Positions 1 through 6,617 of a DNA stretch of 10,097 nt are shown one piece after another (positions within the stretch are counted from its first letter, which is position 1; every line of letters begins with the position of its first letter). The DNA is from Gammaproteobacteria bacterium (lineage in GTDB: Bacteria > Pseudomonadota > Gammaproteobacteria > Chromatiales > Chromatiaceae): the NCBI GenBank assembly GCA_008080925.1, contig VMDJ01000136.1, forward strand, positions 1-10,097. Reading direction: 5' to 3'. Under the pieces are notes generated by a model. The model did not search any database. It was not told the DNA's origin and was given only the letters and a program-made list of their open reading frames with translations. Made by a program: the position numbers and the translations under genes.

Positions 1-300
1 CGCATCCCCTACTCTTGCGTACCCCTGAGAAGCACTCCCTGCAGTCCCAATGCGTTTGAGTACAGCTCGATCTTGATTGACTTCCAGAGCCTCAATGGCT
101 GCTTTGACTTCACTTTCGTCGGGACATTCGATTCCCAGTCGCTTACAGCCATCATGAAGACGAAAAAAATGACGTTCCCACAAGCGTGGGGCGCCATTTA
201 TGACGGCGATAGTTTCAAAAAGACCATCACCAAATTGAAGACCGCGATCCTTGCTGAGGGTTGGATCAGCGGCTAGACCATTGATCCAGGTCTGAGTCAT
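1..300 (-). CDS. pabC: Aminodeoxychorismate lyase, N-terminal 100 codons (cut by window edge)
   Basis: PabC is a pyridoxal-phosphate enzyme of fold type IV. It splits 4-amino-4-deoxychorismate into 4-aminobenzoate and pyruvate for folate synthesis in the cytoplasm. The frame opens with ATG at 300 and runs to the window edge without a stop, giving 100 residues starting MTQTWINGLAADPTLS. The segment DRGLQFGDGLFETI (residues 18-31) is the family's N-terminal signature, and LKRIGTAGSASQGYA (81-95) matches the strand that becomes a G-rich RGY segment in E. coli PabC. The family is about 270 residues long, so roughly 170 residues, including the PLP-binding lysine, lie outside. The start is 8 bases after the fabF stop, and an AAGGA ribosome site lies inside the end of fabF, so the two genes are probably translationally coupled. 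The fabF-pabC order is usual in gammaproteobacteria. A general branched-chain or D-amino-acid aminotransferase of the same fold is less likely because of this context. Confidence 0.9.
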   Translation of the reverse strand, partial: MTQTWINGLAADPTLSKDRGLQFGDGLFETIAVINGAPRLWERHFFRLHDGCKRLGIECPDESEVKAAIEALEVNQDRAVLKRIGTAGSASQGYARVGDA

Positions 301-308
301 GGTGTAAC

Positions 309-1562
309 TCAGTCCTTCCAGCGACGGAAAACGAGGCTGCCGTTAGTGCCACCAAAGCCGAATGAATTCGAGATGGCAACATCAAAGCTTGCATCACGCG
401 CAGTATGAGGAACGTAATCAAGATCACATTGCTCATCTGGATTATCAAGGTTAATTGTAGGTGGCATAACTTGATCACGAAGCGCCAACACGGTGAATAG
501 TGCCTCTGCGCCACCGGCTGCACCCAGCATGTGGCCAGTCATTGATTTAGTTGAGCTTACGCACAGTTTGTACGCATGATCACCAAAAGCACGTTTTGCG
601 GCCATGGTTTCAGCTACGTCGCCTGCAGGCGTCGATGTACCGTGCGCATTGATGTAGCCAACATCTTCTTTGTTAACACCAGCATCTTTTAACGCTAAAA
701 GCATACATTCAGATGCACCCTCACCGCCTGGCGATGGAGAGGTCATGTGATATGCGTCAGAGTTCATTGCTGAACCTACTAGCTCGGCATAAATCTTTGC
801 TCCACGTGCTTTCGCATGCTCAAGCTCTTCAAGCATAACAACACCCGCACCATCAGAAAGAACGAAACCATCACGATCACGATCCCATGGGCGACTCGCT
901 GCTTGTGGATCATCGTTACGAGTAGACAGTGCACGAGCTGCTGCGAAACCACCTAAGCCTGTTGGTGTGGTCGCAAACTCAGAACCACCAGCAACCATGG
1001 CATCTACTGTGCCGTACTGGATCATTCGCATTGCATCACCAATGTTGTGAGCGCCAGTAGAACACGCAGAAACGATTGAGATATTTGGACCTTTAAGGCC
1101 AAACATGATCGACAAGTTGCCTGCGACCATATTAATGATATTGGCAGGTACGAAGAAAGGTGAAATCTTACGTGGACCACCTTTCAAATAAGCGCCATAG
1201 CCGTTTTCGATGCCACCGATACCACCGATGCCTGAGCCTACCGCAACACCGATACGCTTAGCATTTTCTTCGGTAATCTCGATACCACTGTCTTTGATTG
1301 CCTGAATGCCCGCAGCAATACCGTAATGCTGGAAAGGATCCATTTTTTTTGCATCTTTCTTAGAGATGTAATCTTCAAGCGGGAAGTCATAGATAGGACC
1401 ACCGAAATGAACGCTGAATGGTTCGATTTCCATGTGGGTGATTGGCTTAATACCGCTCTTACCCTCTTTGATGTTATTCCAGCCAGTTTCGACATCACAG
1501 CCAACAGGAGAAATAAGACCTAAGCCAGTTACGACAACTCTTCGTTGATTAGCGTAAGACAT
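309..1562 (-). CDS. fabF: 3-oxoacyl-ACP synthase II (KAS II)
   Basis: FabF condenses malonyl-ACP with acyl-ACP, releasing CO2, to elongate fatty acids. In E. coli it also governs the temperature-dependent step from C16:1 to C18:1. The 417-residue protein has the family's usual length. It has the complete thiolase-fold active site: nucleophile Cys167 in VSACSTG, His307 in NAHGTSTP, Lys339 and His344 in STKSMTGH, and the glycine-rich NSFGFGGTN loop near 399-407 that carries the gating phenylalanine. The N-terminus RRVVVTGLG is typical, and ATG at 1562 has an AAGGGT site about 9 bases upstream. A hairpin with a T-run separates it from acpP 92 bases upstream, so it is likely transcribed by readthrough from acpP, or from a weak local promoter I could not identify. 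FabB is the alternative, but the length, the motifs and the acpP-fabF order favour FabF. Confidence 0.98.
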   Translation of the reverse strand: MSYANQRRVVVTGLGLISPVGCDVETGWNNIKEGKSGIKPITHMEIEPFSVHFGGPIYDFPLEDYISKKDAKKMDPFQHYGIAAGIQAIKDSGIEITEENAKRIGVAVGSGIGGIGGIENGYGAYLKGGPRKISPFFVPANIINMVAGNLSIMFGLKGPNISIVSACSTGAHNIGDAMRMIQYGTVDAMVAGGSEFATTPTGLGGFAAARALSTRNDDPQAASRPWDRDRDGFVLSDGAGVVMLEELEHAKARGAKIYAELVGSAMNSDAYHMTSPSPGGEGASECMLLALKDAGVNKEDVGYINAHGTSTPAGDVAETMAAKRAFGDHAYKLCVSSTKSMTGHMLGAAGGAEALFTVLALRDQVMPPTINLDNPDEQCDLDYVPHTARDASFDVAISNSFGFGGTNGSLVFRRWKD

Positions 1563-1594
1563 GGGAGATTACCCTTTTGTTTTTTTGATCGTAT

Positions 1595-1637
1595 AAAAAC
1601 GAAAGCCGCAGAGCTGAAAATCAACTCTAACGGCTTT
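1595..1637 (-). terminator. Intrinsic terminator or attenuator between acpP and fabF
   Basis: Reading the minus strand, AAAGCCG (1637-1631) pairs with CGGCTTT (1608-1602). Inside it AGAGTTGA pairs with TCAGCTCT (one G-T wobble) around a three-base TTT loop, with a small TT/G internal loop between the two stems. A TTTTT run follows at 1599-1595. This is a textbook rho-independent terminator placed 18 bases after the acpP stop. Because fabF and pabC continue on the same strand without an obvious promoter, it most likely acts as a partial terminator, yielding much acpP mRNA and less fabF mRNA. That partial action is an inference. Confidence 0.8.
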
Positions 1638-1654
1638 GCTAGCATCAAACGTGA

Positions 1655-1888
1655 TTAGCTGTTCGCATTCACGTAATCGATAGCTTGCTGAACGGTAGTA
1701 ATAGTTTCAGCTTTGTCGTCTGGAATTTCAGTTTCAAATTCCTCTTCCAACGCCATTACCAATTCAACGGTGTCCAGTGAGTCCGCGCCTAGATCGTCAA
1801 CGAATGAAGCCTCATTAGTTACTTCGTCTTCTGCAACACCCAGCTGCTCAACTACAATCTTCTTTACGCGTTCTTCAATAGTGCTCAT
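1655..1888 (-). CDS. acpP: Acyl carrier protein
   Basis: AcpP carries growing acyl chains as thioesters on a 4'-phosphopantetheine arm and is the shared substrate of every Fab enzyme in this cluster, as well as of PlsX. The 77-residue, highly acidic protein has the canonical GADSLDTVEL motif, with the arm attached to Ser37. Helix I (STIEERVKKIVVEQLGV) and helix III (EIPDDKAETITTVQQAIDYV) are close to E. coli ACP. ATG at 1888 is preceded by a strong GGAGG ribosome site at 1903-1899, one of the best in the window, which fits the very high expression known for ACP. The gene is set apart by a 144-base leader from fabG and by a terminator-like hairpin from fabF, so it probably has its own transcript as well as readthrough transcripts. 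Confidence 0.99.
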   Translation of the reverse strand: MSTIEERVKKIVVEQLGVAEDEVTNEASFVDDLGADSLDTVELVMALEEEFETEIPDDKAETITTVQQAIDYVNANS

Positions 1889-1908
1889 TTAAAAGTTTCC
1901 TCCAAAAG

Positions 1909-1931
1909 TGCGTAGCTTTAAATATTACGCA
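1909..1931 (-). repeat. Short hairpin just upstream of the acpP ribosome-binding site
   Basis: An inverted repeat of TGCGTA (1931-1926) and TACGCA (1914-1909), with an 11-base A/T-rich loop, ends 5 bases before the GGAGG site of acpP. If transcribed it would form a 6-bp stem in the acpP leader without covering the ribosome site, so it could stabilise the 5' end. The stem is short and chance is possible. Confidence 0.45.
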
Positions 1932-1954
1932 TTAGGCACGTATTCTAATGGCAA
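1922..1954 (-). promoter_or_regulatory. Weak candidate promoter for acpP
   Basis: On the minus strand a TTGCCA hexamer (1954-1949, five of six to TTGACA) is followed by TAATAT (1927-1922, four of six to TATAAT) 21 bases later, or by the overlapping CGTAAT (1929-1924) at 19 bases. Both spacings are longer than the preferred 17. Its position in the fabG-acpP gap is right for the strong acpP promoter known from E. coli, but the match is poor and the true start may lie elsewhere in the gap. Confidence 0.25.
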
Positions 1955-1988
1955 AACGTCCATCTTCATAGGGTTTTGCTTAGAATAC
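1940..1988 (-). repeat. Long inverted repeat in the fabG-acpP gap
   Basis: On the minus strand GTATTCTAA (1988-1980) pairs with TTAGAATAC (1948-1940). Immediately inside, GCAAAAC (1979-1973) pairs with GTTTTGC (1957-1951). This makes 16 base pairs interrupted only by a two-base bulge (1950-1949), with a 15-base loop. No T-run follows on either strand, so it does not look like an ordinary intrinsic terminator. It may be a leader structure of a fabG-acpP readthrough mRNA, a processing site, or a protein-binding palindrome near the acpP promoter. It does not match the FadR or FabR operators as I recall them. Confidence 0.7.
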
Positions 1989-2032
1989 TTACCTCATTAA
2001 ATAGATATTAAAAATCAGTGCCTTAGCGTGGC

Positions 2033-2773
2033 TTACGCCATGTACATACCGCCATTCACATGAATGGTTTCACCGGTAATGTAAGCAGCCGCATCTGAGG
2101 CTAAAAATCCAACGGTTGCAGCGATCTCATGTGCCTGACCTAAGCGCGCCATAGGGATAGCTGAAAGTAGTGCTTCTTTCTGCGCATCAGGTAGTTCTTT
2201 GGTCATATCTGTGTCAATAAAACCTGGAGCAACCGCGTTGACTGAGATGCCGCGAGATCCAACTTCTTGTGCTAGTGACTTAGTGAAGCCGACCATACCT
2301 GCTTTAGCTGCAGAGTAGTTTGTTTGACCTGCATTACCGCTAGCCCCAACAACTGAAGCGATATTGATAATACGACCTGTTTTAGCCTTCATCATTGGAC
2401 GCAAGCAAGCCTTAACCACACGGTAAAGCGACGTCAGATTGGTGTTGATAACTGCATCCCACTCGTCGGTTTTCATACGCATCAATAAATTATCGCGGGT
2501 AATACCTGCGTTATTAACAAGCACGGTAATGGCGCCGTATTCCGAAGTGATTTTTTCAATTACAGATTCAACCGACGCGTCATCAGAAACATCAAGCATC
2601 ATGCCCTGTCCCGAAATACCCACTTCTTTCATATAAGCAGAAATGGCATCAGCACCACCTTCTGATGTTGCTGTTCCGATAACAGTCATGCCCTGCTTGC
2701 CTAATTGCTCGGCAATTGCCTTACCGATGCCGCGGCTTGCGCCAGTTACTAATGCAATAGTTGAATCAGCCAT
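2033..2773 (-). CDS. fabG: 3-oxoacyl-ACP reductase
   Basis: FabG is the NADPH-dependent short-chain reductase that converts 3-ketoacyl-ACP to (R)-3-hydroxyacyl-ACP in every elongation cycle. The 246-residue protein shows the Rossmann cofactor motif TGASRGIG (residues 10-17), NNAG (87-90), catalytic Asn112, Ser140, Tyr153 and Lys157 in the YSAAK context, and the PG-FIDTDM segment (183-190) typical of FabG. It ends HVNGGMYMA, as in gammaproteobacterial FabG. ATG at 2773 overlaps the end of fabD by eight bases (ATGGCTGA), which indicates translational coupling, and a GGAG site lies at 2784-2781. Many paralogous short-chain dehydrogenases exist, but the position between fabD and acpP makes this the essential FabG. 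Confidence 0.98.
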   Translation of the reverse strand: MADSTIALVTGASRGIGKAIAEQLGKQGMTVIGTATSEGGADAISAYMKEVGISGQGMMLDVSDDASVESVIEKITSEYGAITVLVNNAGITRDNLLMRMKTDEWDAVINTNLTSLYRVVKACLRPMMKAKTGRIINIASVVGASGNAGQTNYSAAKAGMVGFTKSLAQEVGSRGISVNAVAPGFIDTDMTKELPDAQKEALLSAIPMARLGQAHEIAATVGFLASDAAAYITGETIHVNGGMYMA

Positions 2774-3704
2774 TGATATTCTCCAATGCTTTTTCTAATG
2801 ACGCTGGGCATAACACCGGCAGCGCAGTTAAAGATTTATCGATACGTTTACACAAACCCGAAAGCACTTTGCCAGGACCTGCCTCAATGATGGTTTCAAT
2901 ACCCTCATCCGAGATGCTTTCAATGGTCTCAACCCAACGCACCGGGCTATAAAGCTGTTCTGCTAAGGCGCTTTGAATTGATGGGATATCGTTTGTGCTC
3001 GCCACATTGACGTTCTGAATGACTGGAATAGTAGGTGTGTTAAATGTCATACCTTGCATCATTGCAGCCAACTGCTCAGCTGCGGGTTTCATCAAAGCAC
3101 AATGTGATGGAACTGATACATCTAGAGGAAGTGCACGCTTAGCGCCAGCTTCTGTTGCTAACTCAATCGCTCGTGCGATCGCAGCAGCATTACCAGCAAT
3201 AACAACCTGACCCGGCGAATTAAAGTTAACCGCTGAAGCCACTTCATCTTGTGCAGCCTGCTCGCAGACATCACTAACTTGATCGTCGGTTAAACCTAAA
3301 ATCGCTGCCATAGCCCCTTGACCAGAGGGCACTGCGGTTTGCATGAACTCACCTCGCGCAGCGACAAGCTTTACTGCATCCGCGAAATCAATCACACCAC
3401 TTGCTACCATAGCGGTGTACTCACCTAAGCTGTGACCAGCCAGCATTTCAGGCCGCTGGTTGGTTTGCTCTTGGAGCACGCGCCAAACAGCAATGCCTGC
3501 GGTCAGCATGGCGGGCTGAGTATTTGCAGTCATGTTGAGTTCTTCCGCAGGTCCCTCTTGCGACATCAACCAAAGATTTTTGCCAAGGGCATCACTCGCC
3601 TCTTCAAATGTGGCTTTAACTAAAGGATATGCTTCAGCCAAATCAGCCAGCATGCCTACCGATTGAGAGCCTTGACCGGGGAACGTCACTGCAAAATTAG
3701 TCAT
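2766..3704 (-). CDS. fabD: Malonyl-CoA:ACP transacylase
   Basis: FabD moves the malonyl group from malonyl-CoA to the phosphopantetheine arm of AcpP, supplying the extender unit for FabH and FabF. The 312-residue protein starts FAVTFPGQGSQSVGM, the family's opening signature. It has the nucleophile Ser92 in GHSLGE, the malonate-binding Arg117 in AARGEFMQ, His201 in VPSHCALM, and Gln250 in AEQLYSPVRW. These four positions coincide with those I recall for E. coli FabD. ATG at 3704 lies 18 bases after the fabH stop, with only a weak GAAG ribosome site, so ribosomes may partly arrive from fabH. The 3' end overlaps fabG by eight bases. Nothing suggests an inactive or divergent copy. Confidence 0.98.
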   Translation of the reverse strand: MTNFAVTFPGQGSQSVGMLADLAEAYPLVKATFEEASDALGKNLWLMSQEGPAEELNMTANTQPAMLTAGIAVWRVLQEQTNQRPEMLAGHSLGEYTAMVASGVIDFADAVKLVAARGEFMQTAVPSGQGAMAAILGLTDDQVSDVCEQAAQDEVASAVNFNSPGQVVIAGNAAAIARAIELATEAGAKRALPLDVSVPSHCALMKPAAEQLAAMMQGMTFNTPTIPVIQNVNVASTNDIPSIQSALAEQLYSPVRWVETIESISDEGIETIIEAGPGKVLSGLCKRIDKSLTALPVLCPASLEKALENING

Positions 3705-3722
3705 AGTGGAAATCTTCGTGAA

Positions 3723-4700
3723 TTAGAATTTAAGAAGAACCGAACCCCAGGTGAAACCACCACCAAAGGCTTCGAGTAAAACTGTTTCGCCGCGCTGAAT
3801 ACGTCCATCGCGTACCGCAACATCAAGCGCTAATGGCACAGAGGCTGCAGATGTATTACCGTGTTTATCGACAGTCACCACCACATTATCCATGCTCATG
3901 TTTAGCTTACGAGCTGTTGCATTAATAATGCGGATGTTTGCTTGGTGTGGAACTAACCAATCGATGTCGGTTTTCTTCATCTGGTTGGCTGAGAGTGTTT
4001 CATCTACTATGCGACCCAGAGTATTAACCGCCATCTTGAAGACTTCATTGCCGCGCATGTGGACCTTGTCAGCTTCGCCAAGGTCTAGTTCGATATCATA
4101 ACCACGTGACGGGCCGCCGGGCACATGTAATAAATTTTCGTAAGATCCATCTGCATGCAGATGCGTGGAAAGAATACCGGTTTCTTCAGAGGCTTCTAAA
4201 ACAACCGCACCAGCGCCATCGCCAAACAAAATGCAGGTGCCGCGATCAGTCCAATCGACCAAGCGTGAAAACGTTTCCGCACCGATTACCAACGCACATT
4301 TATGCGTCCCGGATTTAATAAACTTTTCAGCCGTAGCAATGGCGTAAATAAAGCCTGTACAAACCGCTTGGATATCAAATGCTGTGCAGCCATGGATATC
4401 TAATCGCTGTTGCAGTAAACACGCTGAACTGGGGAAAACTTTATCGGGTGATGTAGTGGCTAAAACAATGAGGTCGATATCTTCAGGTTTTTTGCCAGAG
4501 GCTTCGATTGCTTTTAGTGCTGCCTGTTCTGCGAGATCGACAGTTGTTTCACCCTCTGCAGCAATGTGGCGTTGCTTAATGCCGGTACGTTCAGTGATCC
4601 ACTGGTCACTAGTATCCACCATTTTTTCGAGTTCGTGATTTGTACGAACATACTCGGGAAGGTAGCTGCCTGTTCCAGTGATTCGTGCGTACAACGTCAT
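3723..4700 (-). CDS. fabH: 3-oxoacyl-ACP synthase III (KAS III)
   Basis: FabH starts fatty-acid synthesis by condensing acetyl-CoA with malonyl-ACP to acetoacetyl-ACP, a step known to be feedback-inhibited by long-chain acyl-ACP. The 325-residue protein carries the Cys-His-Asn triad of the family: Cys114 in QAVCTGF, His252 in VPHQANIRI and Asn282 in KHGNTSAAS. The N-terminal region with DQWITERTGIKQRH (residues 32-45), which contributes to CoA binding, is intact, and the C-terminus AFGGGFTWGSVLLKF is canonical. ATG at 4700 is 10 bases after the plsX stop. The purine-rich AAAGGATAAGG spanning the end of plsX supplies the ribosome site, so plsX and fabH are closely coupled. Its place in the cluster supports the primer-condensing housekeeping role rather than a secondary-metabolite KAS III. 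Confidence 0.98.
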   Translation of the reverse strand: MTLYARITGTGSYLPEYVRTNHELEKMVDTSDQWITERTGIKQRHIAAEGETTVDLAEQAALKAIEASGKKPEDIDLIVLATTSPDKVFPSSACLLQQRLDIHGCTAFDIQAVCTGFIYAIATAEKFIKSGTHKCALVIGAETFSRLVDWTDRGTCILFGDGAGAVVLEASEETGILSTHLHADGSYENLLHVPGGPSRGYDIELDLGEADKVHMRGNEVFKMAVNTLGRIVDETLSANQMKKTDIDWLVPHQANIRIINATARKLNMSMDNVVVTVDKHGNTSAASVPLALDVAVRDGRIQRGETVLLEAFGGGFTWGSVLLKF

Positions 4701-4710
4701 TCAGTAGACC

Positions 4711-5724
4711 TTATCCTTTAAGTCGCGCGCTGACCTGTTCTGAGATACGCGCCGCGACATTGGCTTCAACTTCTTTTCGAGCAATACCAATAGCATTTGC
4801 AAATGATTTGGCATCCGCTCCGCCGTGACTTTTAATAACGATTCCGTTGAGTCCCAGCAAACTTGCTCCATTGTACCTGCGTGGATCAATGCGTCGAGCT
4901 AAAGCTTTCAGAACCGGCATTGCAATGAGAGCTGAAATCTTTGTGAAAAAGTTGCGTTTAAATTCGACACCCAAGAAATGTTTAATCATTTTGGCAACGC
5001 CTTCCGCACTTTTCAGTGCCACATTGCCGATATAGCCATCACAAACAATCACATCAAACTCGCCGCTAGTGAAAATGTCATCACCCTCGGCATAGCCTTT
5101 GTAGTTCAGGTGGCTCTGTTTTAGCAGCTCGTGAGCTTTTTTGACTTCTTCGATGCCCTTGATTTCTTCTTGGCCGATATTTAGAAGCGCAACACGAGGT
5201 GAGTCTTTGCCCTCGAGAGCAGTCACCAACTCAGAACCCATGACTGCAAATTCATATAAATGTTGTGCGCTTGAATCAATATTGGCGCCCAAGTCAAGCA
5301 CGTGACAATGACCACCTGTGGACGGCAACGCACTACAAATAGCTGGGCGATCTACGCCGGGAATGGTTTTTAATACAAAGCGTGCTGTTGCCATTAAAGC
5401 GCCAGTATTACCAGCACTCACGCAAGCGTCAGCATCCCCTTCCTTGACAAGGTTGATGGCAACACGCATAGAAGAATCTTTTTTGCCGCGCAACGCTTTA
5501 GATGGCAATTCATCCATCTCCACCACTTCGCTCGCTTGGTGTAGAGAGATGCCTTCAGGCGCTTTACCGCCAGGTAGATGTTGGCGAATTACCTCTTCCT
5601 TACCAACAAGAATTAAATGGCAAGAGGGATTTTTAGCGTGATAAGCAAGAGCGGCAGGGACAACGACGGGTGCGCCGTGGTCGCCGCCCATAGCATCCAG
5701 TGCAATTGTTATTGTTTTTGTCAC
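4711..5724 (-). CDS. plsX: Phosphate acyltransferase PlsX
   Basis: PlsX converts acyl-ACP and phosphate to acyl-phosphate, the donor PlsY uses to acylate glycerol-3-phosphate, and so links the Fab enzymes to membrane phospholipid synthesis. It is a peripheral membrane enzyme. The protein shows the family opening TIALDAMGGDHGAP, then VSAGNTGALMA, LLNIGQEEIKG, VCDGYIGNVALK and GLNGIVIKSHGGAD, in the expected order. I choose GTG at 5724 (337 residues, mature start MTKTITIALDAMGG) because family members begin only a few residues before the ALDAMGGD motif. A longer frame from TTG at 5754 adds ten unconserved residues, and that TTG lies in the loop of a hairpin. Neither start has a clear ribosome site; the only purine-rich stretch, GGAG, is too far from the GTG. 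The start is therefore less certain than the gene. It is followed after 10 bases by fabH. Confidence 0.95.
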   Translation of the reverse strand: MTKTITIALDAMGGDHGAPVVVPAALAYHAKNPSCHLILVGKEEVIRQHLPGGKAPEGISLHQASEVVEMDELPSKALRGKKDSSMRVAINLVKEGDADACVSAGNTGALMATARFVLKTIPGVDRPAICSALPSTGGHCHVLDLGANIDSSAQHLYEFAVMGSELVTALEGKDSPRVALLNIGQEEIKGIEEVKKAHELLKQSHLNYKGYAEGDDIFTSGEFDVIVCDGYIGNVALKSAEGVAKMIKHFLGVEFKRNFFTKISALIAMPVLKALARRIDPRRYNGASLLGLNGIVIKSHGGADAKSFANAIGIARKEVEANVAARISEQVSARLKG

Positions 5725-5739
5725 TGTAGATAGCAAGAA

Positions 5740-5775
5740 GCCGGGGGTGTGCAATTATCCACACACCACTCCGGC
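5740..5775 (-). terminator. Hairpin between rpmF and plsX, possible attenuator
   Basis: On the minus strand GCCGG (5775-5771) pairs with CCGGC (5744-5740), and inside it GGTGTG (5767-5762) pairs with CACACC (5751-5746) around a 10-base loop, with a small AGT/C internal loop. The following bases are TTCTTGCTA, which is T-rich but not a clean run, so termination would be partial at best. It lies 12 bases after the rpmF stop, where it could reduce plsX transcription relative to L32 or protect the 3' end of rpmF mRNA. The role is inferred. Confidence 0.5.
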
Positions 5776-5787
5776 ATCTGAGTCGTA

Positions 5788-5958
5788 TTACTTAGAAACG
5801 ACTTTACGGCCGCGGTAAAAACCGTCAGCGCTTACGTTGTGACGCAAATGAGTTTCACCAGAAGTTGGATCAACTGACAAAGTTTCTGACTTCAAACCGT
5901 CATGCGAACGACGCATGCCACGCTTAGAAGGAGTTTTACGGTTCTTTTGAACTGCCAT
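5788..5958 (-). CDS. rpmF: 50S ribosomal protein L32
   Basis: RpmF is a small basic protein of the large ribosomal subunit. The 56-residue product begins MAVQKNRKTPSKRGMRRSHD and ends YRGRKVVSK, nearly matching E. coli L32 over its whole length, including the SVDPTSGETHLRH centre. It lacks the zinc-binding cysteine pairs found in L32 of some other bacteria, as is normal for this group. ATG at 5958 has a GAGGA ribosome site about 8 bases upstream and lies 21 bases after the yceD stop. The yceD-rpmF-plsX order is conserved and is thought to couple ribosome and membrane synthesis. A hairpin after the stop may set its level apart from plsX. Confidence 0.98.
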   Translation of the reverse strand: MAVQKNRKTPSKRGMRRSHDGLKSETLSVDPTSGETHLRHNVSADGFYRGRKVVSK

Positions 5959-5979
5959 TGTTCTGTCCTCAAAGACTAC

Positions 5980-6519
5980 TTAATTTACATCCGATCCTTT
6001 GCTCTTCATTTGAGCAAGAACCGCAAACGGGTTGTCGGATGCTTCAGGTGCCTCAGTTTCCTCTTCTACCTCTTCTTGGTAGTCAGTTAACTGAACGGCA
6101 CATTGATCCGGTTCATGTCGCGCGGCTGATGGCACTGCTAATATCAACTCATCTTCAATCAGGTCACGAAGCACAATCGTGTCTTCTTCAACTAGCAAAG
6201 GATCGTATTCCTCAGGTAGCTGTTCAGCCTGTTGAAACCCGGTTACCACGGCAAGTTGCCAATCTGAGTCGATTGGCAAAGGCATGGCGCCAAGGCATCG
6301 CTGGCAAATGATCTGCAATTCACCTTCCACATGACCTTTAATCACTCGGCGGCGATCAACATCACGGGTAAAGAGAAGCGAATAGCGCATTTCACCCTCG
6401 GTTGAGGCCAAAAAGGCACCTAATCGCTGCAAATCGTGCAGTTTCACAACCCCTTCAAACTGCCTATCTGACTCACAAAGTCGAATCGGATCAGCACGTT
6501 CTGGAAGCTGCGACAACAT
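5980..6519 (-). CDS. yceD: YceD family (DUF177) protein, 23S rRNA accumulation
   Basis: This 179-residue acidic protein belongs to the YceD/DUF177 family, whose members have been linked to 23S rRNA accumulation and ribosome assembly. Its biochemical action is not settled. The diagnostic features are the CQRC motif (Cys72 and Cys75) with preceding strands (VEGELQIICQRC), the LPEEYDPLLVEEDTIVLRDLIEDELILAVP block (residues 101-130, given here in outline), and the C-terminal NPFAVLAQMK. All have direct parallels in E. coli YceD. ATG at 6519 was chosen because LPERADPIRL follows at the same distance as in relatives. There is no Shine-Dalgarno sequence upstream, and a promoter-like element ends only about 10 bases before the ATG. 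It probably heads the transcription unit containing rpmF, plsX and the fab genes. Confidence 0.95.
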   Translation of the reverse strand: MLSQLPERADPIRLCESDRQFEGVVKLHDLQRLGAFLASTEGEMRYSLLFTRDVDRRRVIKGHVEGELQIICQRCLGAMPLPIDSDWQLAVVTGFQQAEQLPEEYDPLLVEEDTIVLRDLIEDELILAVPSAARHEPDQCAVQLTDYQEEVEEETEAPEASDNPFAVLAQMKSKGSDVN

Positions 6520-6528
6520 AAGCGCGCA

Positions 6529-6557
6529 ATTCTATGAAAACACTAGAGAAATAGCAA
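6529..6557 (-). promoter_or_regulatory. Probable sigma-70 type promoter for yceD-rpmF-plsX-fab
   Basis: On the minus strand TTGCTA (6557-6552, four of six to TTGACA) and TAGAAT (6534-6529, five of six to TATAAT) are separated by exactly 17 bases. A start about seven bases downstream would fall at 6522-6520, one to three bases before the yceD ATG at 6519. An alternative -10 box, TATAAA, lies upstream at 6564-6559 but has no good -35 partner. Confidence 0.5.
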
Positions 6558-6582
6558 TATTTATAAGTGCTAATGGACGATA

Positions 6583-6610
6583 TTGTGGTCCCTGCTCTCA
6601 AGGACCACAA
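6583..6610 (-). terminator. Hairpin after oadB, terminator-like but lacking a T-run
   Basis: A perfect 9-bp inverted repeat, TTGTGGTCC (6610-6602) and GGACCACAA (6591-6583) on the minus strand, encloses a 10-base loop and begins 7 bases after the oadB stop. The following bases TATCGTCCATT contain no uridine run. It may protect the 3' end of oadB mRNA or act with Rho; as an operator palindrome its arms are rather far apart. Its position marks the boundary between the oad and yceD-fab units. Confidence 0.55.
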
Positions 6611-6617
6611 ATTAGGC

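Noticed and set aside
5318..5641. A 107-codon open frame on the plus strand inside plsX
   Set aside because: It is antisense to a clearly conserved gene, has no ribosome site or recognisable motif, and open antisense frames of this size occur by chance opposite coding sequence.
5725..5754. TTG start for plsX, adding 10 residues
   Set aside because: The extension is unconserved, the TTG lies in a hairpin loop, and relatives begin just before the ALDAMGGD motif.
5958..6311. A 117-codon open frame on the plus strand over yceD
   Set aside because: It is antisense to yceD and shows no domain or plausible initiation site; the yceD reading has clear family motifs.
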